A DNA stretch of 37,333 bases from contig CAMBXM010000017.1 in NCBI GenBank assembly GCA_945871815.1, positions 1 to 37,333 on the forward strand, read 5' to 3'. Shown in pieces: positions 8,530-20,887 of the stretch. The DNA is from Singulisphaera sp. GP187. Lineage in GTDB: Bacteria; Planctomycetota; UBA1135; UBA2386. The notes under the pieces were generated by a model. The model saw nothing but the letters and a program-made list of their open reading frames with translations, was not told the origin of the DNA and ran no database searches. A program made the position numbers and the translations under genes. The stretch's first letter is position 1. Every line of letters begins with the position of its first letter.

Positions 8530-9675
8530 ATGATCGGGATTCGCGATCTGCTGCTCCTACTGCTGACCGTCGTCACTGCGTGCGGTGGCGAGCCGATTGC
8601 GTCGACGGGCGGCGAACTCGCGCTGGCCGACGTCCTTGCCGCAGGCGACGTCGCCGGCTACGACCGCGCCACTTCGGTGCCGACGCTCACGTTTCCGCGC
8701 GATCACGGGCCGCACGACAGTTTTCGAACCGAGTGGTGGTACTGGACCGGCAACGTGACGGACGAAGGCGGACGCGCGTTCGGCTTCGAACTCGTGTTCT
8801 TTCGCCAGGCGCTGGCACCGCCCGATGGCGAGGCCCCGCGGTCCGCGTCGCTTGCGAGCCGCGAACTCGTGCTGGTCCATGCGGCGGTGACCGATGTCGG
8901 CGGCGAGCGATTTCACGCCGAAGAGCGCCTGCTGCGCCGCGACTCCCTGCGCGCTGGTGTCGTTCTTGGCGAGCACGGTCCGGTTCTCTGGTGCGCCGAC
9001 TGGCGCGCGGAGCCGAGCGGCGCTGCGCCGTCGCCGGATCGGTTCCCGCCGATGCGGCTGACTGCGCGCGGCGAGGGCTTCGCGTTCGATCTCGTGGTCG
9101 AGGCGCAGAAGGCGCTCGTGCTGCAAGGCGACCGCGGGCTGAGCCAGAAGAGCTCGGAGCCCGGCAACGCGTCGATCTACTACTCGGCGACGCGGCTGTC
9201 GGCGGTGGGCACGATCGAGGTCGACGGGCGCGCGGCGGGCGTGACGGGGGCCGCGTGGTGCGATCGCGAGTGGAGTACGTCGGCGTTGGGCGAGGGGCAG
9301 GTGGGTTGGGATTGGTTCTCGCTGCAGTTCGACGACGGGTGCGAGCTGACGTGGTACCAACTGCGGCGACGCGACGGTTCGATCGACGCACACAGCCAAG
9401 GCACGTGGACGCGCGCAGATGGCACGAGCGCACGGCTCGCTCTCGCCGACGTGATGGCCGAGCCGCAGGGGACGTGGCGCGCGACGGATGGGCGCGCGGA
9501 GTACCCTGGTGCGTGGCGGTTGCGTTCCAAGAAGCTCGGCCTCGACGTGGAGGTGGTACCTCGCGTCGCCGACCAGGAGCTGCGCACGCGCGTCCGCTAC
9601 TGGGAAGGTTGCGTCGCGGTCCGCGGGTCGTGTAGCGGGGTCGGGTATCTCGAGATGACCGGCTACGCGAAGTGA
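8530..9675 (+). CDS. CrtC/AttH-like lipocalin-fold lipoprotein
   Basis: 381 aa. ATG 8530 is chosen because GGAGGA ends six bases upstream; ATG 8524, which overlaps the permease stop, is possible. The signal peptide ends in a lipobox with C18 (VVTAC), so the product is probably a lipoprotein. The mature part shows the family hallmark TEWWYWTGNV (W69, W70, W72) and GFELVFFRQA, followed by a second half with WCDREWSTSALGEGQVGWDW. These are features of the double-lipocalin family that includes carotenoid 1,2-hydratase CrtC and AttH. A hydratase role is unlikely here, since no carotenoid genes are nearby. Coupling to an ABC exporter points to the AttH role, a lipid- or hydrophobe-binding envelope protein. 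Its exact ligand cannot be inferred. Confidence 0.85.
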   Translation: MIGIRDLLLLLLTVVTACGGEPIASTGGELALADVLAAGDVAGYDRATSVPTLTFPRDHGPHDSFRTEWWYWTGNVTDEGGRAFGFELVFFRQALAPPDGEAPRSASLASRELVLVHAAVTDVGGERFHAEERLLRRDSLRAGVVLGEHGPVLWCADWRAEPSGAAPSPDRFPPMRLTARGEGFAFDLVVEAQKALVLQGDRGLSQKSSEPGNASIYYSATRLSAVGTIEVDGRAAGVTGAAWCDREWSTSALGEGQVGWDWFSLQFDDGCELTWYQLRRRDGSIDAHSQGTWTRADGTSARLALADVMAEPQGTWRATDGRAEYPGAWRLRSKKLGLDVEVVPRVADQELRTRVRYWEGCVAVRGSCSGVGYLEMTGYAK

Positions 9676-9715
9676 GGGCTGCTCACCGCCTCGACGGCGG
9701 CGCTTCGCCTCGGCG

Positions 9716-10096
9716 TCAGCACATCGACAGCGACACGGTGGCGATGCCGAGCACGAGCTCGAAGACGAAGAGGGCCACCCGCGGGCGGTCGCGGCGCCGT
9801 TCGGTCCACAGGCCCACGAATCGAGCGGCCGCGGCCGCTGTGACGGCATACCCGGCCGATGCCAAGCCGATGAGGAACCAGTGCGGCTGCAGGAGACAGA
9901 GGACCCAGAACAGGGCCAGGACGATGCAGGCACCTCCCTTCACCGTGCGCACGAAGGTGCGGGCACGCGGCGACAGGTTCTGGAGGCTGGCTCGCCGCCC
10001 GATCCAATCGGGGGCGATCAGCAGAAGGAGGCCGGCCGCGAGGAATAGCAGCGCGGCGAGGCCCAGGCAGACATAGGCGAGGATCTGGTACAGCAC
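9716..10096 (-). CDS. Small four-helix membrane protein of unknown function
   Basis: 126 aa, GTG start at 10096, only 15 nt downstream of the enolase stop and on the same strand, so probably co-transcribed with it. Four hydrophobic segments can be seen (about residues 3-27, 50-68, 72-93 and 104-124), separated by short Arg-rich loops such as WTERRRDRPRV. It has no catalytic motif and no recognised family; DUF4345-type small membrane proteins have a comparable layout but I cannot assign it. Its last gene position facing the convergent AttH-like gene leaves 40 nt between the two stops. Confidence 0.7.
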   Translation of the reverse strand: MLYQILAYVCLGLAALLFLAAGLLLLIAPDWIGRRASLQNLSPRARTFVRTVKGGACIVLALFWVLCLLQPHWFLIGLASAGYAVTAAAAARFVGLWTERRRDRPRVALFVFELVLGIATVSLSMC

Positions 10097-10111
10097 GGCG
10101 CGCTGTTCGGG

Positions 10112-12712
<2,601 letters not shown>

Positions 12713-12729
12713 TCAGGCGCCTTCCGCGA

Positions 12730-13806
12730 TCAGGCGTAGTACTGGCCGAACCGGTTCGCGAGGAAGTCCGGGTAGCTGACCTGCTCCATGCGCACCAAGC
12801 CGCTTTGCGGCAGCTTGCCCTCTCGCATCATGTCGACCACGCCGCAGACACCGGCTGCCGTCGTGATCTGGATGCCGCTCCAATCCTGACCGTCGAACTG
12901 ACGGTGGTAGATCGTGCGCGCGTAGGTCGCTTCGGTGAAGCGGCCCTTCAGCATGCCGGTGGCGCTGACGAAGACCACGATCTGGTCCTGGTTGGTGGTC
13001 GGCAACGAGCGCTCGAAGATCGTCGCCAGCTCCTTCTGGTGGTCGCGCATGCCGAGGTCCTGCAGCAGGAACTTCATCAGCTCGCAGTGGCCCGGGTAGC
13101 GGATCGTCTTGTAGTTGACGTTGCGCACCTTGCCGAGCAGCGAGATCGCCAACGTGCCGAGACCGCCCGAGGTGTTGAAGGCCTCGTACTCGACGCCGTC
13201 GATGGTCAGTCGTTCCTGGTCCTGCATCGGCTGCACCATCTGCACTTCGCCGTCGAGCAGCGCTTCGCACGGGTTGCAGTACTCGTTGATGAGTCCTTCG
13301 GTGCTCCAGGTCAGGTTGTAGTTGAGCCGGTTGCTCGGGTAGCGCGGCAGCGCGCCGACGCGCAAGCGCAGGTCCTGCACGCCGGTCATGTCGCGGATCA
13401 AGTGGTTGGCGACGATCGTGATGAAGCCAGGGGCGAGACCGCACTGCGGCGCAAACGCCGTCTTGCTGCCGTCGGCGAGCTGCTTCACCTTCTGCGTCAC
13501 CTCGACGTCCTCGGTGAGGTCGAAGTAGTGCACCCCGTTCGCCTTGGCGCGCTCGGCGATCAGCAAGTTGCAGTGGTAGGGGGCGCACGACACGACCCCC
13601 CACAGGCCTTTCAAGAACTGATCGAGGCTCTTCTGGTCGCCGAAGTCGACAACCTGGGCTTCGATGCCCGGATAGCGCTGGCCGACGACATCGACCGCGG
13701 CCTTTGCCACATCGCCGATGCGAACCTGGTAGAGGCCCGAGCTGGCGGTCATGTGGCAGACCATGCGGCCGATCTTGCCGGCACCGAGGATTCCAAGTTT
13801 CGTCAT
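12730..13806 (-). CDS. Saccharopine-dehydrogenase-like NAD(P)-dependent oxidoreductase
   Basis: 358 aa, ATG 13806. Rossmann motif GILGAGKIGRM at residues 5-15 starts the NAD(P)-binding domain. Then come VSCAPYHCNLLIAERA and VHYFDLTED, typical of the saccharopine dehydrogenase/carboxynorspermidine family, and FAPQCGLAPGFITI, where the chain passes into the catalytic domain with WSTEGLINEY. The C-terminal half (GVEYEAFNTSGGLGTL, RYPGHCELMKFLL) matches bacterial single-enzyme members that act on lysine-like or diamine-linked amino acids. No lysine or spermidine gene lies nearby, so the substrate stays open. It is on the same strand as its neighbours but separated from the MFS gene by 117 nt. Confidence 0.88.
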   Translation of the reverse strand: MTKLGILGAGKIGRMVCHMTASSGLYQVRIGDVAKAAVDVVGQRYPGIEAQVVDFGDQKSLDQFLKGLWGVVSCAPYHCNLLIAERAKANGVHYFDLTEDVEVTQKVKQLADGSKTAFAPQCGLAPGFITIVANHLIRDMTGVQDLRLRVGALPRYPSNRLNYNLTWSTEGLINEYCNPCEALLDGEVQMVQPMQDQERLTIDGVEYEAFNTSGGLGTLAISLLGKVRNVNYKTIRYPGHCELMKFLLQDLGMRDHQKELATIFERSLPTTNQDQIVVFVSATGMLKGRFTEATYARTIYHRQFDGQDWSGIQITTAAGVCGVVDMMREGKLPQSGLVRMEQVSYPDFLANRFGQYYA

Positions 13807-13872
13807 AGCTCGCGGGGTCCGTTCTGGGGGCGAGGATTCTTCTGTCCGAGGTGCACTTCGGCAAGCTCCCCG

Positions 13873-14838
13873 TCAACTGCGCTGCTGCGTACGGGCTCGT
13901 CCCCTCGATGGGGCCGGAGTCTTTCCGCCTGGCTTGCGGCCGATGACGTAGACAATCCAGGCCGAGTCGGCGTCGCCGACTTCCTTGCGCCGGAACACCC
14001 CGTTGCCGGCACGGGTGGCGCCGAGGGTCCCTTCCCACAGGATGTGCGTGTCGGTGAAGCCGGCTTCCGCCATCAGTTCTCGAAGCTCTGGCATGTTCCA
14101 GAGCCGCCAGTCGTAAACGAACGCGTTCTTCATCCGCGTGCCGTCGCGGAACTTGAACGAGATCGCGCAGCGGATGTGGTGCGAGATCGGGTCGAACTTC
14201 TGCTGCTCCCAGAAGTAGTCGAAGCCCTTGTGCCGCGTGCGGTCGGTCTTGATGGCCTGTACGTCGGGCCCCCCCCAGCCATCGAGGAACAGCAAGCCGC
14301 CGGGCTCCAGGCCCTGGTAGCAGGCGTGGAAGTAGGCGAGCAACTCGGCTCGCTGCTTGAACACCGAGTAGCTGAAGTTCAGCGCGGCGATCGCTTGCGC
14401 CTTTGGCCTTGTGACTGTCCGCACGTCCTTGCACAGCAGCGTGAGGCGCGTCTTTTGTTCGTCATCGAGCAGGGTGTCGACATTGTTGACTACGCCCCAG
14501 TCCAGCGTCGGCTGATCGAGGTCGACACCAATCGCACGGTTCTGCGGCTTGTGCTTCACGAACCAACTGGCCATGAGTCCCGTGCCGCAGAAATCCTCGC
14601 GCAGGGTGTTCAGTTCGCAGCCGGTGGCCTTCTGGAAGTAGCGCGACAGGAACTTGACCTCGCGCAGAGGCGCCTGCACCGAGAGTTGGTAGAGCACGTG
14701 CTTGTCGGCTGTGCGCGCGGTGAACGGTGGCTTCGTCGTCGCGGTTTGCGCCAAGCGCTTTGGTTTCGAGCGGGTTTGGGTCTTCGATCGCGACGGGGGC
14801 GTTCGCTTCGGCGGCTGCGACTTCGACGGCTTCGGCAT
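13873..14838 (-). CDS. Class I SAM-dependent methyltransferase with basic N-terminal tail
   Basis: 321 aa from ATG 14838. Residues 1-40 are a Lys/Arg/Pro/Ser-rich tail of low complexity, perhaps nucleic-acid-binding or disordered. The Rossmann methyltransferase domain follows: motif I is LREDFCGTGLMASWFV (E81 to G87), the acidic SAM-ribose loop is AIGVDLDQPTLDWG, and the motif II/III region is IAALNFSYSVF and GLLFLDGWGG. The family also shows HKGFDYFWEQ and WRLWNMPELRELMAEAGF near the C-terminus. The product belongs to uncharacterised small-molecule methyltransferases; I cannot name a substrate. It is 48 nt downstream of the metallophosphatase stop, on the same strand. Confidence 0.85.
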   Translation of the reverse strand: MPKPSKSQPPKRTPPSRSKTQTRSKPKRLAQTATTKPPFTARTADKHVLYQLSVQAPLREVKFLSRYFQKATGCELNTLREDFCGTGLMASWFVKHKPQNRAIGVDLDQPTLDWGVVNNVDTLLDDEQKTRLTLLCKDVRTVTRPKAQAIAALNFSYSVFKQRAELLAYFHACYQGLEPGGLLFLDGWGGPDVQAIKTDRTRHKGFDYFWEQQKFDPISHHIRCAISFKFRDGTRMKNAFVYDWRLWNMPELRELMAEAGFTDTHILWEGTLGATRAGNGVFRRKEVGDADSAWIVYVIGRKPGGKTPAPSRGRARTQQRS

Positions 14839-14886
14839 CGGCGCGTTGTAGCGCGGTAGCGGCCGCCGCTCCACGGCGCTTGCGGG

Positions 14887-16920
14887 TCACTTCGCGGCGG
14901 GCGCGGCCACGCAGCGGGCGCGACCAAGGCGACGCGCGTGCGCGCCCTTACCCGACGAGTCCGGTGACCACGCGCCGAGGTCGACGTCGAAGTGCAGCAG
15001 CAATGCGGTGGCGCCGTCGGGCTCGTGGCGCAGGGGGGCGTCGAAGTTCGTGCCGGCGTAGCGCGCGGTGGTGGAGATCCGCAGTTCGTCGATTGCACCG
15101 CAGAAGCACGAGGTCGGCTGGCCCTTCCCATTTGGGTCGGCACCGACGAAGAGCGGCAGTGTGTTGGTAGTGCGCGTCCCGGCCCCAGGTGTCTTTGCGG
15201 CGAGCGCGCCGTCGATGTAGAGCCGAACCTCACTGCCGTCGTAGACACCGGCAAGATGGTGCCACTGGGCCTCCTGCGACAACGCCGCAGGCGCCCGCGC
15301 CGCGACATAGGCGTTGCCCAGTCGGATGGCGAAGTGGGGCTTGCCGTCGCTCAGGGTGAGCGCGTACTCGCTGCCCTCGGTCTTCGCAACCACTGCGCGC
15401 CGGCCCTTCTGCTGGTCGGCGCGGACCCAGGCCTCGACCGTGAGCGGTCCGTCGGGCACCTGGAGCAAACCGTGCTCGACGCGGAGGGACGTGCCGTTGT
15501 CGCCATCGAGGGCGACACTGCCGTTCTTTGCGTCTGCTGGACCGACGAGGTCCGTGGGCTGCAGCGAGAGTTCGGCGCGCACTTCGGGTAGCGCGATGCG
15601 AAGGCCGTTGCAGAGATAGTCCGTGCGCAGCACGACGAGCGGCATGGTCGGCGCGACGGTGGCGTCGCTGCTGCGGCGTCGGGCGGCGATTGTGGCGGTC
15701 GCCCGCGCACCGGCGGCAAGCTGCAAGTGCGTGTGGTCCTCGCCAAAGCTCCACGAGTCGTCGCCTTCCGGCAGCAGCACGAGTTCGATCGGTTGGCTCG
15801 CCGGGTTGTGGAAGTCGACGAGGATCTCGCCCGTCGCGCTGCCATCCGCGCCAAAGGCGAGGCCGCGAGCATTCTCGGGTCGCAGTCGGGCGTGCAGCGC
15901 TTCGACGTCATCGCTCATCGCGCCGGTGATCGCTTTCGGGTCCATGACGGCTCCGACCGGCAAGGCCGCGAGCTGGATCCCTTCGTCGCGAACGGTGACG
16001 ACGTGGAACTCGTGCAGAAATCCGACCTGCGGCAGTGGCAGGTCGAGATACGCGCCGACCGCAGCCAGCGTGTAGTACTGGATGCCATCGCGGACGCCGT
16101 CAAAGCGCATGCGGTGGATGTGCCCGGCGAATACGGCCGTGACGTTGCCGTTCTGCGCCAAGACCTGGTGCACGCGGTCCCAATCAGCCCCGGGATAGCG
16201 CGCCGGCAGCCAGCGAGGATGGTGCAAGAAGACGAAGATGTGCCGCTTGTCCTTGTGCTGCTGCAGCGTTGTGCGCAGCCACTCGAACTGCACCTCCGAC
16301 ATGCGCTGGCACAACGGGTCGCCGAAGTCCTTCTTGCCGGTCGCGGGATCCCCTTCGTCGCTGTAGAGCGCGAGGAACAGGCAGTTCTTGTGCTCCAGGG
16401 CATACCACAGGGGCCCGAACGCGGTCTCGAAGTTGTGCTCGTGCTCGCCGCTCGGCTTGCCCTCGCCGCGCCAGTAGACGTCGTGGTTGCCCGCAACCGG
16501 GAACCACGGCATGCGCAGGTGGCTCATCGCCTCGCGGTATTCGCTGGCTTGCTCCTTCCACTGCGCGTCGCCGTTGTAGCCGTTCACCAAGTCGCCGACG
16601 GTGAACACCAGGTCGGGATCGATCAGGTTGGTGTCACGCACCGCGTCGCGCAGCACCGCGATGCCCTCCTTGGTGCCGCCGGTGCGGTCGCCGTAGACGA
16701 CAAACCCGAAGGCGTCGTCTTCCTTCGGCACGGTCAGCAGGTGCTTGCCCGCTCGGGTTGTGTGCACCCGGTCGTGCGCCGTGGCGATTGCCGCAGCAGG
16801 CGCGCTGGCGGCGTCCTCGACGGCAGTAGCGAACGCGCGTGCCGTCGGCGCCGAGCACGCCGCGACCGCGAGCACGAGCAGGAGAGCCAATGCCAAGGAC
16901 TGCGGGCGGCGGCGGAGCAT
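14887..16920 (-). CDS. Lipoprotein metallophosphatase fused to a C-terminal LamG-like domain
   Basis: 677-aa envelope protein, ATG 16920. Signal peptide with lipobox ending at C22 (LAVAACSAP). Calcineurin-like phosphoesterase domain at about 70-330 with metal ligands D78 (VYGDRTGG), D110 (FTVGDLVNG), N145-H146 (AGNHD), H233/H234 (FLHHPRW) and H267/H269 (AGHIH). All the expected blocks are present except that the usual first H of GDxH is replaced by T. A linker with beta-rich sequence follows. Then comes a concanavalin/LamG-like jellyroll at about 470-665 (LTVEAWVRADQQ, WHHLAGVYDGSEVRLYIDG, GAIDELRISTTARY). The lectin-like part probably tethers the phosphatase to polysaccharide or matrix. Substrate unknown. 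Confidence 0.88.
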   Translation of the reverse strand: MLRRRPQSLALALLLVLAVAACSAPTARAFATAVEDAASAPAAAIATAHDRVHTTRAGKHLLTVPKEDDAFGFVVYGDRTGGTKEGIAVLRDAVRDTNLIDPDLVFTVGDLVNGYNGDAQWKEQASEYREAMSHLRMPWFPVAGNHDVYWRGEGKPSGEHEHNFETAFGPLWYALEHKNCLFLALYSDEGDPATGKKDFGDPLCQRMSEVQFEWLRTTLQQHKDKRHIFVFLHHPRWLPARYPGADWDRVHQVLAQNGNVTAVFAGHIHRMRFDGVRDGIQYYTLAAVGAYLDLPLPQVGFLHEFHVVTVRDEGIQLAALPVGAVMDPKAITGAMSDDVEALHARLRPENARGLAFGADGSATGEILVDFHNPASQPIELVLLPEGDDSWSFGEDHTHLQLAAGARATATIAARRRSSDATVAPTMPLVVLRTDYLCNGLRIALPEVRAELSLQPTDLVGPADAKNGSVALDGDNGTSLRVEHGLLQVPDGPLTVEAWVRADQQKGRRAVVAKTEGSEYALTLSDGKPHFAIRLGNAYVAARAPAALSQEAQWHHLAGVYDGSEVRLYIDGALAAKTPGAGTRTTNTLPLFVGADPNGKGQPTSCFCGAIDELRISTTARYAGTNFDAPLRHEPDGATALLLHFDVDLGAWSPDSSGKGAHARRLGRARCVAAPAAK

Positions 16921-16992
16921 GCCGTGCACGGAAGCCGAGGGCCGCGCCGCCTGCAAGGGTCGGGGCGTTTCTTCACCGAGCCTTGCGGGCGC

Positions 16993-17493
16993 TCAGTGGT
17001 GGTGGCCGCCCGGGCCGTGCACGTGCCCGTGCTTCAACTCATCCTTGGTGGCGGACCGCACCGACAGCACTTCGATGCGGAAGTTCAGTCGCTGGCCGGA
17101 CAGCGGATGGTTCGTCGTGATGACCACTTCCTTGGTGGCGGCCTTCACTTCCTTGACGAACAACGGGATGGGATTGCCCTGATCGTCCTCGGTGTGGAAG
17201 CCCATGCCTTCCTCGATATCGACGTCAGGGGGGAAGGCCGAGCGGGGTAGGGTCTGGTCAGCGCTCGGGTCGTATTCGCCGTAGCCTTCTGCTGGCGGCA
17301 CGTTGACCTCGAACTTGTCACCGGGCTTCTTGCCGAGCAGTTTGCGCTCGAGTCCCGGGACCAGGTTGCCGTGGCCATGCAGATAGGCCAGCGGGTCACC
17401 TTCGAACGACGAGTCGGCGATCGAGCCGTCGTCGAGGGTGAGCTGATAGTGGAGAGTGACGACGGTGTTGTCCGCGATGGATGGGGAAGACAC
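16993..17493 (-). CDS. slyD: FKBP-type peptidyl-prolyl isomerase, SlyD-like
   Basis: 166-aa cytosolic prolyl isomerase and chaperone, GTG start at 17493. The FKBP part begins VVTLHYQLTLDDG and carries LVPGLERKLLGKKPGDKFEV and PPAEGYGEYDP; the insert-in-flap domain follows (residues about 75-125, VDIEEGMGFHTEDDQGN), then NHPLSGQRLNFRIEVLSV. The last 12 residues contain six histidines (HGHVHGPGGHHH), a short version of the nickel-binding tail of SlyD. It is the first gene of a co-oriented minus-strand run and is divergent from the ligase gene at 17699. Confidence 0.95.
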   Translation of the reverse strand: MSSPSIADNTVVTLHYQLTLDDGSIADSSFEGDPLAYLHGHGNLVPGLERKLLGKKPGDKFEVNVPPAEGYGEYDPSADQTLPRSAFPPDVDIEEGMGFHTEDDQGNPIPLFVKEVKAATKEVVITTNHPLSGQRLNFRIEVLSVRSATKDELKHGHVHGPGGHHH

Positions 17494-17698
17494 GCGCGCA
17501 CTCTAGGCAGCGATACTGTGGTTGCACCAGTGGGGGCCGGCCGGAAACGGGCTGCGATCTGCCGGTGGACCGTTTCCCTCGGGGGACTGGTACGGGACCA
17601 TGCGCGCCCTCCCCGTCCGTCGCGTGCAGGCTCGCGGACCGCGCCGCGTTCCTCCACCAAGGCGTCCTGTCGACGGGTAGCAAGAGCCACAAATCATC
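17494..17698. other. Divergent intergenic region between slyD and the ligase-CBS gene
   Basis: 205 bp between two genes read outwards, so it should hold a promoter for each. No convincing -35/-10 pair, operator or long inverted repeat is visible, and no open frame here looks like a gene. The ligase start codon has no strong Shine-Dalgarno sequence in front of it. Confidence 0.5.
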
Positions 17699-19629
<1,931 letters not shown>

Positions 19630-19633
<4 letters not shown>

Positions 19634-20805
19634 CCATGACGACCGGCGAACTGTCGACGTTCCGTCGCGAGCTGGGGACCTGGGATTGCGGCCACAAGGG
19701 CCCCGTGCTGTGCGTGCTCGCGGGCATGCACGGTAACGAGCCCGCTGGCGTCCTCGCCGTGCAGCGCGTGCTCGGCCGACTGCAAGAGCTGGAACTCGAC
19801 ATCCAGGGCCGGGTCGTCGCGTTCGGCGGCAACTTGCAGGCATTGGCCAAAGGGGTTCGCTTCTTGAAGCGCGACCTGAACCGTCAGTGGGGCCAAGACA
19901 ACATCGGTCGCCTGCTTCTTGGGAATGCAGCCGACGACAGCGAGGAGGACCGAGAGCAGCGCTCGCTGCTCGCCCTGTTCGAGCGCGTGATCCAGGCGGC
20001 ACGCGGCCCGGTCGTATTCGTCGACCTGCACACCAGCTCAGCCGATGGGCCGCCGTTTCTGTGCCTCGCCGACACCAGCGACAACCGTCGCGTCGCGCTG
20101 TCGACGGGGATCCCGCTGATTCTGGGCATCGAGGAGACGATCGACGGTGCGTCGCTCGAGTGGTGGAGCCAACGTGGCATCGTCAACTTCGCCATCGAAG
20201 GCGGGCGCCACCAACACAGCGACACGGTCGGAAACCACGAGGCAGTTTTGTGGCTGCTGCTCGAGAGTCTCGGCATGCTGCGGTCGGCACAGTTCGATGT
20301 CGCGCCGTTCCGCGCCCACATCAAGAAGGTGACCGAAGGTCAGCCCAAGGTCGTGGAGATCGTGCATCGCCATGCGATCACGGCCGGGGATCGCTTCGTG
20401 ATGAAGCCGGGCTTCAAGAATTTCGATGCCGTCCGCAAAGGCGACCAACTCGGCACCGATGTGCGTGGGGTCGTGCCGGCGCCGTATCCCGGCCGCGTCA
20501 TGCTGCCGCTCTACCAAGCGCTCGGTGACGACGGCTTCTTCTTGGCGCGCGATGTGCGGTCCTTCTGGATGCTCGTTGCCCGCGGGATGCGACGCTTCCG
20601 GCTCGATGCCATCGTGCACTGGTTGCCGGGCATTCGGCGCGATCCGGCGGACGTCAACACGATCCTCGTCGATCGGCGCGTTGCCCGGTGGTTCGTGACC
20701 GAGATCTTCCACTTGCTCGGCTTCCGCAAGGAACGTCCGCGAGGCAACGTGCTGGCGTTCACGCGCCGCGAGTCGCGCCCCGAGAATCGTCGGCTCGCTC
20801 GCTAG
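19630..20805 (+). CDS. Succinylglutamate desuccinylase/aspartoacylase-family zinc hydrolase
   Basis: 391 aa, ATG 19630, 4-nt overlap with the ligase-CBS gene. The M14-like zinc site is visible: H34 and E37 in AGMHGNEPAG, H134 in VFVDLHTSS, and the likely catalytic base E190 in NFAIEGGRHQH. RFLKRDLNRQW matches the Arg/Asn substrate-carboxylate region of the AstE/AspA family. The C-terminal part (about 225-300, GDRFVMKPGFKNFDAVRKGD) resembles the beta-barrel domain of these deacylases. A further roughly 80 basic residues extend to the end, making it longer than AstE. It should hydrolyse an amide bond on an N-acyl amino acid or modified peptide, the reverse chemistry of the coupled ligase. A substrate cannot be named. 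Confidence 0.88.
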
Positions 20806-20830
20806 CAGCAGCAGGAAGGACGGCGCCGTC

Positions 20831-20861
20831 GCCGAGCGCACGGCCGGCGGGCCGAGCGCAC
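20831..20861. repeat. Two 11-bp direct repeats in a convergent intergenic gap
   Basis: GCCGAGCGCAC occurs at 20831-20841 and again at 20851-20861, a 20-bp period, inside the 82-bp gap between the converging deacylase and kynA genes. A 12-bp palindrome GACGGCGCCGTC (20819-20830) directly precedes the first copy. No T-tract follows, so a terminator is not supported. Confidence 0.5.
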
Positions 20862-20887
20862 TGACGGAGAACGGGGTCGAAGCTAGG

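Noticed and set aside
9686-9700. Small hairpin between the converging AttH-like and membrane-protein genes
   Set aside because: The stem has only five pairs (CCGCC/GGCGG) and there is no T-run, so a bidirectional terminator is not supported.
15727-17250. 507-codon plus-strand open frame
   Set aside because: It is antisense to the metallophosphatase and part of slyD; the real frames contain the motifs.
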